Assembly: GCA_913055635.1 (NCBI GenBank)
Contig: CAJXLK010000009.1
Coordinates: 1 to 64,000, forward strand
Length of the DNA stretch: 64,000 nt
Direction of reading: 5' to 3'
Source of the DNA: an uncultured Bacteroidota bacterium
Lineage (GTDB): Bacteria > Bacteroidota > Bacteroidia > Bacteroidales > UBA12077
The translations under genes were made by a program, and so were the position numbers. Below the pieces are notes generated by a model. That model was not told where the DNA came from. It ran no database searches and saw only the letters and a program-made list of their open reading frames with translations. Shown here one piece after another: positions 1 through 9,106 of this stretch (positions are counted from its first letter, which is position 1; each line of letters begins with the position of its first letter).

Positions 1-1
1 C

Positions 2-586
2 ATCCTGCCTTTTTTGATTTCCGGCTTGTATTACCTGGGCAAGGATCGCCGGAATACCCTGCTGCGGTTGGCGGTGCCCGGGTTGATGATTGTGCTTATA
101 TTTACCAACCTGGGCCGTACTTTCCAAAAGGTGGAAGCTCACCAGGACACCTTCGTCCACCATTTGCGCGGAGATGACCTCTACGGGCTATCCCCCGATT
201 GGGTCAATTATGTGAAAATGACCCGTTTTGCCGCCAAAAACATTCCCGATTCGGTCAATGTGGCCTGCCGCAAACCCAATATCGCCTTCATTAAAACCAA
301 AAGAGAATTTGAGGGCATTTTCCGGGTACCCACCAAAGACCCTGACCAACTGCTTGAAAACCTGCGCAAAGACAATGTTCAATATGTCATCATGGCCAGT
401 CTGCGTAAATACCCCAACCGTAAAACCAAGTATACCATCAATACGGTGAAACGCTATTTGTATTACATCCAGCAGAAATATCCCAATGTGATTCAACCCG
501 TTCACCGGATCGGACAGGATGAGCAGGCTTATTTGTTCCGGATTAATTATCAAGCAAAGGCGAAAAGTGATGGCCAAGAACAGTAA
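2..586 (+). CDS. Membrane glycosyltransferase-like protein, C-terminal part (partial)
   Basis: The reading frame is open from the window edge, so the N-terminus lies outside. The visible ~195 residues begin with a hydrophobic segment (about the first 35 residues) followed by a soluble domain rich in Lys, Arg and Asn. A short membrane end followed by a periplasmic-looking tail resembles the C-terminus of GT-C/ArnT-like multi-membrane glycosyltransferases, but no catalytic motif is visible. It overlaps the next gene by 17 bases, so the two are probably cotranscribed in a glycan or lipid modification cluster. The assignment to GT-C is inference from shape and neighbours. Confidence 0.5.
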   Translation: MLPFLISGLYYLGKDRRNTLLRLAVPGLMIVLIFTNLGRTFQKVEAHQDTFVHHLRGDDLYGLSPDWVNYVKMTRFAAKNIPDSVNVACRKPNIAFIKTKREFEGIFRVPTKDPDQLLENLRKDNVQYVIMASLRKYPNRKTKYTINTVKRYLYYIQQKYPNVIQPVHRIGQDEQAYLFRINYQAKAKSDGQEQ

Positions 587-1619
587 GTTGAAGGGTTCCG
601 GTTTGCGTAAATGGCTTTTTATCTTTTTCAGCATCCTGAAGAGTGGAAAATATGCAGCTTATTATGTGATATGGGTGAAGTTCCTGCAGTGGCTTTTATG
701 GCCTTTGGATGTGGTTTTTGCCCTTACTGAACGTTTTTGTTGCCGGGGCCAACCCACCAAAGACCTGCCGGTTGTTTTTGTGGTGGGCATTCAGCGGACC
801 GGTTCCACCATCGTTTCGCAGTTTTTGGCCGAAACCTTCCCTTTATTTCCCATCGGCAATTTTTCCACCCTCTTCCATCGGGCCAGCTATTTGCCCTATC
901 GGCTATTCAGCAGGTTTCGCCAAAGGGGCAGGAAAAAGTGTTACCGCAATTACTATGGCATTTCCCCCGGCATGTTTGCCATTGGAGATGCCTATGAATA
1001 TTGGGATCCCTGGTTGGGCAGGGATCATTACCGGCTGCCGGATCTTCCCGATGAGCAGCAGGCTCATCGGCTTGCCCGGCATTTATCCAACATCCACCGG
1101 GCCTGTGGCCAACCCCTGATTACCAAGAACAACCGCAATTCGCTGATGATCCGTTTCTTTTACCGCTTATTTCCCCATGCCTTTTTTGTGGTGGTCGAGC
1201 GAACCCCGCTGCATGTGATCCGTTCAACCGTAAAGGCCAGCCAGGATTTTTTTGGTAAAGGCCGCTATCTGTGGGGCTTAATGCCTCAGGCTGATTTTGA
1301 CCCCGGCCGCTATGAAAACCTTCAGGAAGCGGCCACTGTACAATACCTGGAGCTGGAGAAAATGATCCACCGTCAACTCGATGATTTACCCCATGATGCG
1401 TATATCCGGATCGATTATGATGATTTTTGCAGGAATCCACGCCGGGTTCAACAGGATATTTTTAAAAGGCTCAAAGACAAATACAACCTCTCCCAGGAAC
1501 AGGTGAGCTTCAGGGATACCCCTTTTGCTGTGTCCAAACGCCTGGACAACACCCCCCTGGATAACCAGATCCGCTCATGCCTGCGCAAATGGAACGATAG
1601 AAGCCATAAGCCGATATGA
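570..1619 (+). CDS. Sulfotransferase family protein
   Basis: This probably transfers a sulfuryl group from PAPS to a surface glycan or lipid. A P-loop-like 5'-phosphosulfate-binding motif, GIQRTGST, is visible at residues 73-80. A later stretch around VERTPLHVIRSTVKAS resembles the 3'-phosphate-binding Arg/Ser region of the family. The 349-residue length fits bacterial sulfotransferases. I chose the ATG at 570; the frame is open further upstream, but that part overlaps the previous gene deeply. The stop overlaps the next start as ATGA, indicating translational coupling. Residues 30-55 are hydrophobic and may attach the enzyme to the membrane. The acceptor is unknown. Confidence 0.8.
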   Translation: MAKNSKLKGSGLRKWLFIFFSILKSGKYAAYYVIWVKFLQWLLWPLDVVFALTERFCCRGQPTKDLPVVFVVGIQRTGSTIVSQFLAETFPLFPIGNFSTLFHRASYLPYRLFSRFRQRGRKKCYRNYYGISPGMFAIGDAYEYWDPWLGRDHYRLPDLPDEQQAHRLARHLSNIHRACGQPLITKNNRNSLMIRFFYRLFPHAFFVVVERTPLHVIRSTVKASQDFFGKGRYLWGLMPQADFDPGRYENLQEAATVQYLELEKMIHRQLDDLPHDAYIRIDYDDFCRNPRRVQQDIFKRLKDKYNLSQEQVSFRDTPFAVSKRLDNTPLDNQIRSCLRKWNDRSHKPI

Positions 1620-2524
1620 ACCGACAAGGCCTGAAAAATATTGCCCAAAACCTGCTGAAAGTGATCGTTACATTGGCCGCCATTTATATCGTGGTCAATA
1701 AAATCGATCTGCAGGAATTGTGGAATCATATCAGCCAGATCAACCTGTTTTGGCTCCTGTTGGCTGTGGTCGTTTTTGCAGTGGCCAAAATGTTCGAGGC
1801 CCTGCGCATCAACAATTATTACCGGACCATCGGCATTGAACTGACCGAATGGCAGAATATCCGGCTCTACTGGCTTGGATTGTTCTACAATTTATTTCTG
1901 CCCGGAGGCATTAGCGGGGATGGCTATAAGGTATACTGGTTGAACCGCAAACAGCAGGCTAATGTGAAACGCACCATTTGGGCCACCCTCATCAACCGCC
2001 TGAATGGTTTTTTGGGGATATTGATTTTGCTGGTGATCACCGCCGGGATGATTACCCTGGATTATCCCCTCAAACCCTATGTTTATGCCCTGATCCCCGT
2101 TTTATACCTGTTGTTTTACCTGGGGCTGAAGCTTTTCTTTTCCCATTTTATCCCCATCCTTCCCAAAACCACCTTACAGTCTGTGCTCATCCAGGTCTTT
2201 CAGGTGCTCTGTATTCAACTCCTCTTGCTGGGTTTGGACGCCGAGGGCAGCTATATCAATTACTGGTTTATTTTCCTGGCTTCCAGCATTGCCTTCGTGA
2301 TCCCGGTGACCCTGGGAGGTTTTGGTTCCAGGGAAGTGGTGTTTGTTTTTGCCGCTGATTATTTACAAATTGATGTGACCACGGCCATTGCCATGAGTCT
2401 GATCCTCTACTTTATCCGGGCCCTGGTTTCATTTGCCGGGGTTTATTATCTGATGAAACCCGGACGGATCCTTAAAGGTGAATGGCCCCGGTTCCTGGAA
2501 AAAATCAGATCCGGAGTCAAATGA
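1616..2524 (+). CDS. Flippase-like membrane protein, LPG-synthase TM / UPF0104 family
   Basis: This integral membrane protein of 302 residues has about seven or eight hydrophobic helices. The LPG_synthase_TM fold is suggested by the pattern AKMFEALRINNYYR near residue 60, LPGGISGDGYKVYWL near 100, and PVTLGGFGSREVVFV near 230. Relatives include the flippase domain of MprF and YbhN-type proteins, often encoded near glycosyltransferases and thought to move lipids across the inner membrane. It starts with ATGA overlap on the sulfotransferase gene. It may handle the lipid product of the neighbouring enzymes, which is inference. Confidence 0.8.
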   Translation: MNRQGLKNIAQNLLKVIVTLAAIYIVVNKIDLQELWNHISQINLFWLLLAVVVFAVAKMFEALRINNYYRTIGIELTEWQNIRLYWLGLFYNLFLPGGISGDGYKVYWLNRKQQANVKRTIWATLINRLNGFLGILILLVITAGMITLDYPLKPYVYALIPVLYLLFYLGLKLFFSHFIPILPKTTLQSVLIQVFQVLCIQLLLLGLDAEGSYINYWFIFLASSIAFVIPVTLGGFGSREVVFVFAADYLQIDVTTAIAMSLILYFIRALVSFAGVYYLMKPGRILKGEWPRFLEKIRSGVK

Positions 2525-2528
2525 ATGA

Positions 2529-2640
2529 ATCCCGCTTTGAATGAACCCCGCTTAGCGGGGTAACCTAAAATACTACCCCCGCTTAGCGGGGTGATCCAAA
2601 ATACTACCCCCGCTAAGCGGGGTTGATCAAAGCGGGGTAA
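2529..2640. repeat. Palindromic repeat cluster, CCCCGCTWAGCGGGG family
   Basis: Three full copies of the 15-bp palindrome CCCCGCT(T/A)AGCGGGG lie at about 2545-2561, 2576-2592 and 2606-2623, with partial copies at both ends. Spacing is about 31 bp. The cluster fills the gap between two same-strand genes. The same palindrome recurs at 24.5, 48.2 and 56.1 kb. Confidence 0.9.
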
Positions 2641-2658
2641 TCAAAAAATCATAATCCA

Positions 2659-4062
2659 ATGAACAAAGAAGACATCAAAGCTTTTTACCAGGACCACTTA
2701 GAGCAGAGGCTGAAGAAGAAAAAGCGAAACCGTTTTTATCACCGTCAGGTCGAAAAGAATATGGCTTTCATCATTCCCGAAGGCAGCAAGGTACTGGAGC
2801 TGGGATGCGGTGATGGCGATTTGCTCAAATCAGTGGCTCCCTCCTACGGGGTAGGGATCGATTTTGTAGGCGGGATGGTACAACGGGCCAGGGAAAGACA
2901 TCCGGAGCTGACCTTTTATCAGATGGATGCTGAAGCCCTTGAGTTGGATGAAAAGTTTGATTACATCATTATTTCTGATTTGGTGGGGGTCTTATGGGAT
3001 GTCCAGAAGATGTTCAGACAATTGAATAAAGTGGTGCATCCGCGAACCCGGCTGGTAATGACCTATTACAACAACATTTGGGAGCCGGTGATTAAACTGG
3101 GCGAGTTTTTGGGACTAAAACGCAAGCAGCCCGTGCACAATTGGCTGACCTTAAAAGATCTGGAGAATCTCCTTTACCTGGAAAATTTTCAGTTGATCAA
3201 ACATTATAATAAACTGCTTTTTCCCAAATACATACCTCTTATTCATTTTATTGTCAATGTTTTTTTGGGGAACCTTCCCCTGTTGAATCGCCTGGGCATT
3301 ACCCGCTATATGATTGCCCGGCCCGAGGTAGAACCCGGCCGCGATTATTCGGTCTCGATTGTCGTGCCCGCCCGCAACGAAAAGGGCAACATTGAAAATG
3401 CCATACGGCGAACCCCTTCTTTTGGTTGGCATCAGGAGTTCATTTTTATGGAAGGCAATTCGTCGGATGGAACATACCGGGAAATGCTTCGGGTGCAGGA
3501 TCAATATCCCGATGTGGACATCAAGGTCTCCCGGCAGTCTGGCAAAGGCAAGGGCAATGCCGTACGTGAAGCCTTTGAGCAGGCCGGCGGGGATGTTTTG
3601 ATGATCCTCGATGCCGATCTGACTACGCCCCCCGAAGATATGGGCAAGTTCTATGAAGCCCTGAAGCAGAATAAGGGGGAGTTCATTAATGGTTGCCGGC
3701 TGGTTTATCCGATGGAAAAGCAGGCCATGCGGCTGTTGAATCGCCTGGGCAACAAATTTTTCAGCTTTTTCTTTACCCATGTACTGGATCAACGCATCAA
3801 GGATACCCTGTGCGGAACCAAGGTGCTGTTTAAAAAGGATTATGAAAAGATCAGGGACAACCGCAGTTACTTTGGCAACTTTGACCCTTTTGGCGATTTT
3901 GACCTGCTTTTCGGTGCTGCCAAACTGAATCTGAAGATTACCGAGATCATTGTGCGTTATCGCAGCCGCGAGTACGGGGCCACTCAGATTAGCCGCTTCA
4001 GGCATGGGCTTTTGCTTCTGCGCATGAGCGCTTTTGCCGCCCGTAAACTGAAATTTAAATGA
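2659..4062 (+). CDS. Fused SAM-methyltransferase / family 2 glycosyltransferase
   Basis: Two enzyme domains lie in one 467-residue chain. Residues about 1-200 are a class I methyltransferase with the SAM-binding motif LELGCGDGD (46-55). Residues about 230-440 are a GT2 domain opening with SIVVPARNE (232-240) and carrying DAD (318-320), the nucleotide-sugar and metal site, as in dolichol-phosphate mannosyltransferase-like enzymes. The C-terminus has a basic, hydrophobic end that may touch the membrane. The chain follows a palindromic repeat cluster, so it may have its own transcript. With the upstream sulfotransferase and flippase-like genes it suggests synthesis and decoration of a polyprenyl-linked or surface glycan. 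Substrates cannot be read from sequence. Confidence 0.85.
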   Translation: MNKEDIKAFYQDHLEQRLKKKKRNRFYHRQVEKNMAFIIPEGSKVLELGCGDGDLLKSVAPSYGVGIDFVGGMVQRARERHPELTFYQMDAEALELDEKFDYIIISDLVGVLWDVQKMFRQLNKVVHPRTRLVMTYYNNIWEPVIKLGEFLGLKRKQPVHNWLTLKDLENLLYLENFQLIKHYNKLLFPKYIPLIHFIVNVFLGNLPLLNRLGITRYMIARPEVEPGRDYSVSIVVPARNEKGNIENAIRRTPSFGWHQEFIFMEGNSSDGTYREMLRVQDQYPDVDIKVSRQSGKGKGNAVREAFEQAGGDVLMILDADLTTPPEDMGKFYEALKQNKGEFINGCRLVYPMEKQAMRLLNRLGNKFFSFFFTHVLDQRIKDTLCGTKVLFKKDYEKIRDNRSYFGNFDPFGDFDLLFGAAKLNLKITEIIVRYRSREYGATQISRFRHGLLLLRMSAFAARKLKFK

Positions 4063-4307
4063 CCATCCCCTTCCCGGCAGCAACCGGAAGATGTGACCAT
4101 TATAATTGTATGCTGATTATCAATAACAATTCATATAATGATCCCCATTCGTCATTGTTGATTTGACCGATTCGCTTCATTCAAATCAACCCACATTTAG
4201 AACTTAATCGATTTTTTTTGCCTTTTCTCTGGTATATTTTTATCCTTTCTGTTGAATTTCAGCGGGGTATTCCGTAACTTGAAGGGTTGTATTTACTTGT
4301 ATAAATC

Positions 4308-5213
4308 ATGAAAGGGCTTGTTAGTTTTATAGTTGGGGTGTTTATTCTCTTTTTATCAATCAATCTTCGGGGGCAGGACTTTGAAGATTTTATGGAGAAA
4401 TACACCGATGTCAATGGTCAATCCTACATGCAGCCATTGGCGGATGCTTTTGGGGCGAACCTGAACAGCGGGCTATACCACAATGCTTATATTCAAAACA
4501 ATGGTTTTCAGCTTTATCTTGGCATTGCGGTCATGAATGCTGTTATCCCCAGTCGCAGCAAGACGTTTATGGGAACCACGCAGGGATTTTTCCGGCCCGA
4601 GACGCGGGTTAAGGCCCCCACGATTTTTGGGAAATCAGAGGTGGTGGCCATTCAGGGAGAAGGCCAGACGTATTATACTTTTCCCGGCGGGCTGGATATA
4701 AGCAATTTGCCCCTGGCCGTTCCTCATCTTACCGTTGGTGCCCTATACGGGACTGATTTAACCCTCAGGTGGATGGCTTATGATCTGGGAAAGGAGGTCG
4801 GGCGCATTCAGTTGTTTGGTTGGGGCCTGCGCCACAGCCTCGATCAGTACTTACCCCTTCAACCGGTGCATGTGGCCGCCGGATTTTACAACCAGCAATT
4901 CAGTGTGGGAGATGCAGTAGATGCCTCTGCCTGGGTGGCCAATATTCAGGCCAGTTATCAATGGCGGTTCATCACTTTTTACGGAGGCCTGGGATATGAG
5001 CGCTCCACACTGGATATTGCATATACCTATGAGGGGGATGATTCGAAAATTGCCTTTGACCTGACCGGTGACAATACCATCCGGGGCACTTTGGGGCTGA
5101 CTTTGAACCTGGGGCCCATGAAGCTTCATAGCGATTACACCCTGGCCCGTCAGAGCCTTTTGACCCTTGGCCTGGGGGTGGGCATTGGGGAAATCCAAAA
5201 AATGGGAGAATAG
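4308..5213 (+). CDS. Putative outer-membrane beta-barrel protein (DUF6588-like)
   Basis: This 301-residue exported protein has a signal peptide of about 22 residues ending near RGQ. The rest alternates short amphipathic strands with Gly-rich turns, for example GLGYERSTLDIAYTY and GTLGLTLNLGPMKLHSDY, and it ends in Gly-rich strands, as barrel proteins do. The sequence resembles DUF6588 proteins of Bacteroidota, recalled from memory and not searched. A weak promoter-like TAACTTG lies at 4275-4281. The lipoprotein gene starts 4 bases after its stop, so the two are likely cotranscribed and may work at the same membrane. The function is unknown. Confidence 0.6.
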   Translation: MKGLVSFIVGVFILFLSINLRGQDFEDFMEKYTDVNGQSYMQPLADAFGANLNSGLYHNAYIQNNGFQLYLGIAVMNAVIPSRSKTFMGTTQGFFRPETRVKAPTIFGKSEVVAIQGEGQTYYTFPGGLDISNLPLAVPHLTVGALYGTDLTLRWMAYDLGKEVGRIQLFGWGLRHSLDQYLPLQPVHVAAGFYNQQFSVGDAVDASAWVANIQASYQWRFITFYGGLGYERSTLDIAYTYEGDDSKIAFDLTGDNTIRGTLGLTLNLGPMKLHSDYTLARQSLLTLGLGVGIGEIQKMGE

Positions 5214-5217
5214 TGCC

Positions 5218-5775
5218 ATGAAAACCATGCTTTTTTCGGTGATGCTTCTGGCCCTGTTGATGTTGGGAGCATGTGAGACACGCACTTTTGAGTATGTCAC
5301 CACCTTGTCCAGGACACTGGATTATACGGTAGATCATGAGGGTGCTTTTAATCAGACCAGTGTGGTTACCACCAGTGATTTGAACGATGAAATGGACTTA
5401 CCCGAGGATGCCATCATCGGCGAGATCTACGTTGAAGCCCTGGCCGTGGCCGTGGAAAACCTGAGCAATAACCAGGCCACAGCCGTGATCATGGATGGGT
5501 ATGCCAACGACCGCATGTTTGTCAATGATTTGGTTAGCCCGATCGACCCGGCAACATATGAGTTTACCGCCATGGCCAATTTGGTGTCGGCCGGGGTGAA
5601 AGCCATCAGTGATGATCTGGCCGCTTACTTTATGACTGGTTCACCCCCGACCATTGCATTTCGACTGGAGGGAGACTCTCATCCCACCCCGGGCGAGACC
5701 ATTCATATCCGAATCACCATCGAGGTGACCCTGACCGTTCAATATGCCCTTGAAACGGAGTTCCCGGATATTTAA
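5218..5775 (+). CDS. Hypothetical lipoprotein
   Basis: This 185-residue protein begins with a lipoprotein signal peptide whose lipobox LGAC puts the modified Cys at residue 19. The ATG at 5218 is chosen because it gives this signal peptide; the open frame extends upstream only inside the barrel gene. The mature part is acidic and strand-rich, with no catalytic motif I recognise. It starts 4 bases after the barrel gene and faces the next gene convergently. It may be a surface or periplasmic partner of the barrel. Confidence 0.7.
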   Translation: MKTMLFSVMLLALLMLGACETRTFEYVTTLSRTLDYTVDHEGAFNQTSVVTTSDLNDEMDLPEDAIIGEIYVEALAVAVENLSNNQATAVIMDGYANDRMFVNDLVSPIDPATYEFTAMANLVSAGVKAISDDLAAYFMTGSPPTIAFRLEGDSHPTPGETIHIRITIEVTLTVQYALETEFPDI

Positions 5776-5814
5776 GCCGGTTTTTACAGACAGCCGTGTT
5801 TATGCACAAAATCT

Positions 5815-6933
5815 TCAGGTGTGGGTAGGGCGATAGCTTATCCGCCTTTTTTCCAGATAATCCATAATATAATGGAAGCAGCCTTCCTGCGGGCCAATAT
5901 ATTCGGGCGGAAACATTCCTTTTTCCTGGAATATACCTTGTAGGATCATGTTGGCGGCGGCTGTAGCTGTAAAGCCTGTTGTACGGGCCATAGAGGACAG
6001 GCCGGTTTCGTTGTCATATTGGTCGAACAAGTCGTAGGTGATCTTTTTTGTCACTCCTTCCAGATTGATGCGCATGATGGTGAATTCGGGTTCCCCTGGC
6101 TTCAGGTGCCAATCCTTCATCAGGATCTGGTTGGTCACATCCATGGGCCGAACCTTTTGGCTGCCGGTATCCACTTCTTCCGGTGCAAAGAAACCCGAGG
6201 CTTTGAGGGCCTGAATGAGGCGTATGTGACCCGGGTAACGCAGGGTCTTTTCCTTCATGAAAGGGATGTGATCCATGGTTTGAAGCAATGATCGCAGTCC
6301 GTCGGTATTGAAGGCTTCCAGGTGGCCCAGCCCCTCAAAGAAGACCATCTCCGGCTCGCTCATGGCCCCTCGGGTGATGAGATGGCCGTTCTCCATTACC
6401 CGTGCCGGGCGGGTATATTCCTCCAGCACATCAATGGGGGAGAAAGGCGCCTTGTATTCAAAAGGGAATTTCCTTTCCCGGGGAAGCCCCCCTACCATGT
6501 AGTCAAACCGTTTGATGTCCATCTCCCGGCTGTGATGGCCCAGTATCAGGTTGGGCATGCCCGGTGCTACGCCACAGTCGGCTATGGCCGTCACCTTGTG
6601 CTTGACGGCCAGCGATTGCAGCTCCATAAAGTCCTCGGGCATAAAAGAGATGTCCACCACAGGCTTGCCATTGGTGATGACCGTTTCCACTGTTTTATAT
6701 CCCATAAACCCCGGAACAGCACAAATCACAAGGTCTGCCTCCTTGATGATCCGGCTGATCGCTTGCTGATCCCTCAGGTCGGCGTGATGGGTGGATACCC
6801 CCTCTGTATTGCGGCAAAGCTCCAGGGCCCGGCGATCATTGTCGGCCGCAGTGACCTTGTGATCACCGGCCAGGTCATACACGATGGCCCGGCCTACCAT
6901 ACCCGTGCCCAGTACTGCAATGTGGTGCTTCAT
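5815..6933 (-). CDS. Saccharopine dehydrogenase-family / lysine 6-dehydrogenase-like enzyme
   Basis: This NAD(P)-dependent oxidoreductase of 372 residues has a Rossmann motif GxGxxG at residues 9-14 (GTGMVG). Middle segments ADCGVAPGMPN, VGGLPRE and LEEYTRPARV match the order of motifs in bacterial lysine 6-dehydrogenase and saccharopine dehydrogenase-like proteins, as does LEAFNTDGLRSL. The likely substrate is lysine or a related amino acid, with either oxidative deamination or saccharopine chemistry possible. It is transcribed away from the AlaX-type gene; the 82-bp gap holds both starts. No other lysine-degradation gene is nearby. Confidence 0.8.
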   Translation of the reverse strand: MKHHIAVLGTGMVGRAIVYDLAGDHKVTAADNDRRALELCRNTEGVSTHHADLRDQQAISRIIKEADLVICAVPGFMGYKTVETVITNGKPVVDISFMPEDFMELQSLAVKHKVTAIADCGVAPGMPNLILGHHSREMDIKRFDYMVGGLPRERKFPFEYKAPFSPIDVLEEYTRPARVMENGHLITRGAMSEPEMVFFEGLGHLEAFNTDGLRSLLQTMDHIPFMKEKTLRYPGHIRLIQALKASGFFAPEEVDTGSQKVRPMDVTNQILMKDWHLKPGEPEFTIMRINLEGVTKKITYDLFDQYDNETGLSSMARTTGFTATAAANMILQGIFQEKGMFPPEYIGPQEGCFHYIMDYLEKRRISYRPTHT

Positions 6934-7015
6934 GGCGATTGGTTTTTGAAGGACAAGATAATCAATTTAACGAGAACTTTTTTTTCCTATACTTGTTCCC
7001 ATAAAAAATTCTTCT

Positions 7016-7456
7016 ATGAAGCAATATGATCCTCAAATGCACACCGCCGAGCATATACTGAATCAGACGATGATTCGTATGTTTGGCACGGACCGGTCTT
7101 TTTCTATGCACCTGGAGCGAAAGAAGAGCAAGTGCGATTACCATTTCCACCGCTCGCTTACCACCGAAGAAGAACAAATCCTCCAGGATAAGGTCAACCG
7201 GGTGATTTCACTGGGCATGCCCGTTACCGAAAAGTATTTGGATCTCTCAGAAGCGGGCCATCTTTACGACATTTCGAAACTACCCGAACAGGACGCCCGT
7301 TCAGTGCGTATTGTCAGTGTAGGAGATTATGATGCCTGTCCCTGCATCGGGGCCCATGTGAACAATACCGCTGAGCTCGGCCATTTCCGCATTACCACCA
7401 CCAGCTTTGAAAATGGGGTCTTGCGCATTCGGTTTAAAATTGATCGGGATGGGTGA
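7016..7456 (+). CDS. AlaX-type alanyl-tRNA editing protein (SAD domain)
   Basis: This free-standing editing domain of 146 residues belongs to the threonyl/alanyl-tRNA synthetase second additional domain family, which hydrolyses mischarged tRNA such as Ser-tRNA(Ala). The zinc-binding signature is complete: HTAEH (His9, His13) and, near the C-terminus, CIGAH (Cys110, His114). The short length matches compact AlaX forms with no N-terminal extension. It is divergent from the dehydrogenase and its stop lies one base from the MBOAT gene's stop on the other strand, so it is probably monocistronic. The tRNA specificity is not certain. Confidence 0.8.
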   Translation: MKQYDPQMHTAEHILNQTMIRMFGTDRSFSMHLERKKSKCDYHFHRSLTTEEEQILQDKVNRVISLGMPVTEKYLDLSEAGHLYDISKLPEQDARSVRIVSVGDYDACPCIGAHVNNTAELGHFRITTTSFENGVLRIRFKIDRDG

Positions 7457-7457
7457 G

Positions 7458-8993
7458 TTAAAATTTGAAGTAAATGAAAGGTTGAATGGCTGCTGATTTG
7501 ACCTGATAAATCACCAAAACCACCAGGATAACGGCAATGATCTTAACGACCAATGGGGTTTGGATAAACCACCCGCGGTATTTTTCTTTGAAATTGGCCG
7601 GTAACCAGTGCAAAATGAACCCGATCAGGATGATGGCAAAGACCTCTTTATAAGAGGCGATCATGGTGGGTATCAGCTCTGCCTCGAAATGATGGAGGAT
7701 TTGACCGATCATCTGTTTCGCCTTCCGCATGCTTTGGGCCCTGAAGAATATCCAGGCGGCCGTTACCACGTGAAAGGTAAAGAATACGGAGAGAAACCGT
7801 CCCAGGACTTTCTTTTCCCTTAAAGGCCGGGGAGGCTGTTTCATTTTCTTTTTAACCCGGCCCCATACTTTATGGACCACCAGGGCTAAGCCATGGATGC
7901 CGCCCCAGATGATAAAGCGCAGGTGGGCCCCGTGCCACAGGCCGCCCAGCAACATGGTGATCATGATGTTGATGTTGCGCCTGAGCTCCCCTTTCCGGTT
8001 GCCCCCCAGGGGGATGTACAGATAATCGCGCAACCAGGTGGACAGGGAGATGTGCCACCTGCGCCAGAAGTCAGTGACATGGATGGCCTTGTAAGGCGAA
8101 TTGAAGTTTACCGGCAAGCGGAAGCCCATCATCAGGGCCACCCCGATGGCTATATCGGTGTAGCCCGAAAAGTCACAGTATATTTGTAAGGCATATCCAT
8201 AAACCGCCATCATGTTTTCAAACCCTGAGTAGGAAAGGGGGGCTTCGAAAACCCGGTCCACATAATTGATCGAAATGTAGTCCGAGATGAGCATCTTTTT
8301 CATCAGACCGGTCAAAATCAGAAACAAAGCGTGCCCAAATTCCCGGCGGGTCAGGCGAAATTTTTGATAAAGCTGTGGAACAAATTCTGCTGCCCGTACA
8401 ATGGGTCCTGCAACCAGCTGTGGAAAAAAGGATACATAAAAGCCAAAATCGATGATGTTGTTCACCGGCTTGACCTTGCCCCGGTAGATATCCACCGTAT
8501 AACTTATGGTTTGAAATGTGTAGAACGAAATGCCCACCGGCAGGATGATGGTGGCCACATCAAATCCGGTATTGGCCAGCTGGTTGGACCATCGCGCCAG
8601 GATATTCACCACTTCCAGGTCCGTCCCAAGCAACCGGTTGGTGGTCCTGATAAAAAAATAACTGTATTTAAAATACGACAGCACCCCAAGGTTGATCAAC
8701 ACACTGGTGGCCACAAACAGTTTTTTCTTTATCCGGGTTTCACTTTGATAGATTAAATGCCCCAGGGTGTAGTCGGCAATGGTGCTGAATATCAACAGTG
8801 TAAAAAAATATCCACCGGAAAGATAGTAAAACAAGAGGCTCATTAAGAACAGGTAAGCGTTGCGTATGGCTCTTTGTCGGTAGATAAGGCTGTAGAGGGC
8901 AAGCAGAATGGTGAAGAATACCCAGAAATGGAGCCTGGTAAAAAGCATGGGCTTGCCTTCCGAGTAAGTCAGTATTTCTTTCAGGTACTCCAC
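7458..8993 (-). CDS. MBOAT family O-acyltransferase
   Basis: This 511-residue polytopic membrane enzyme resembles AlgI/DltB. WRRWH (310-314) and the conserved GLWHGA with His354 are the expected catalytic-region motifs. The family moves an acyl, usually acetyl, group across the inner membrane to a glycan or peptidoglycan acceptor. The start is a GTG at 8993; an ATG at 8948 is an alternative, but the first residues resemble those of Bacteroidota homologues as I recall them. It lies 113 bp downstream of the SGNH-type gene on the same strand. The pair probably forms an O-acylation cassette, with the acceptor unknown. Confidence 0.88.
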   Translation of the reverse strand: MEYLKEILTYSEGKPMLFTRLHFWVFFTILLALYSLIYRQRAIRNAYLFLMSLLFYYLSGGYFFTLLIFSTIADYTLGHLIYQSETRIKKKLFVATSVLINLGVLSYFKYSYFFIRTTNRLLGTDLEVVNILARWSNQLANTGFDVATIILPVGISFYTFQTISYTVDIYRGKVKPVNNIIDFGFYVSFFPQLVAGPIVRAAEFVPQLYQKFRLTRREFGHALFLILTGLMKKMLISDYISINYVDRVFEAPLSYSGFENMMAVYGYALQIYCDFSGYTDIAIGVALMMGFRLPVNFNSPYKAIHVTDFWRRWHISLSTWLRDYLYIPLGGNRKGELRRNINIMITMLLGGLWHGAHLRFIIWGGIHGLALVVHKVWGRVKKKMKQPPRPLREKKVLGRFLSVFFTFHVVTAAWIFFRAQSMRKAKQMIGQILHHFEAELIPTMIASYKEVFAIILIGFILHWLPANFKEKYRGWFIQTPLVVKIIAVILVVLVIYQVKSAAIQPFIYFKF

Positions 8994-9106
8994 ACGCAGG
9001 TTTTACAAGTTCACCACTGCCGTAAAGCAGAAAAAACACCTAAAAATAACAAAATAAAACGGACTTGCCTAGTAAGGCTGGCTTTACCCAGAGCAAGGGG
9101 AGACAT

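Noticed and set aside
7760-7780. Possible parS-like site CCACGTGAAAG inside the MBOAT gene
   Set aside because: Only the core CACGTG and a few flanking bases match the canonical parS; the left half does not, so it is likely chance.
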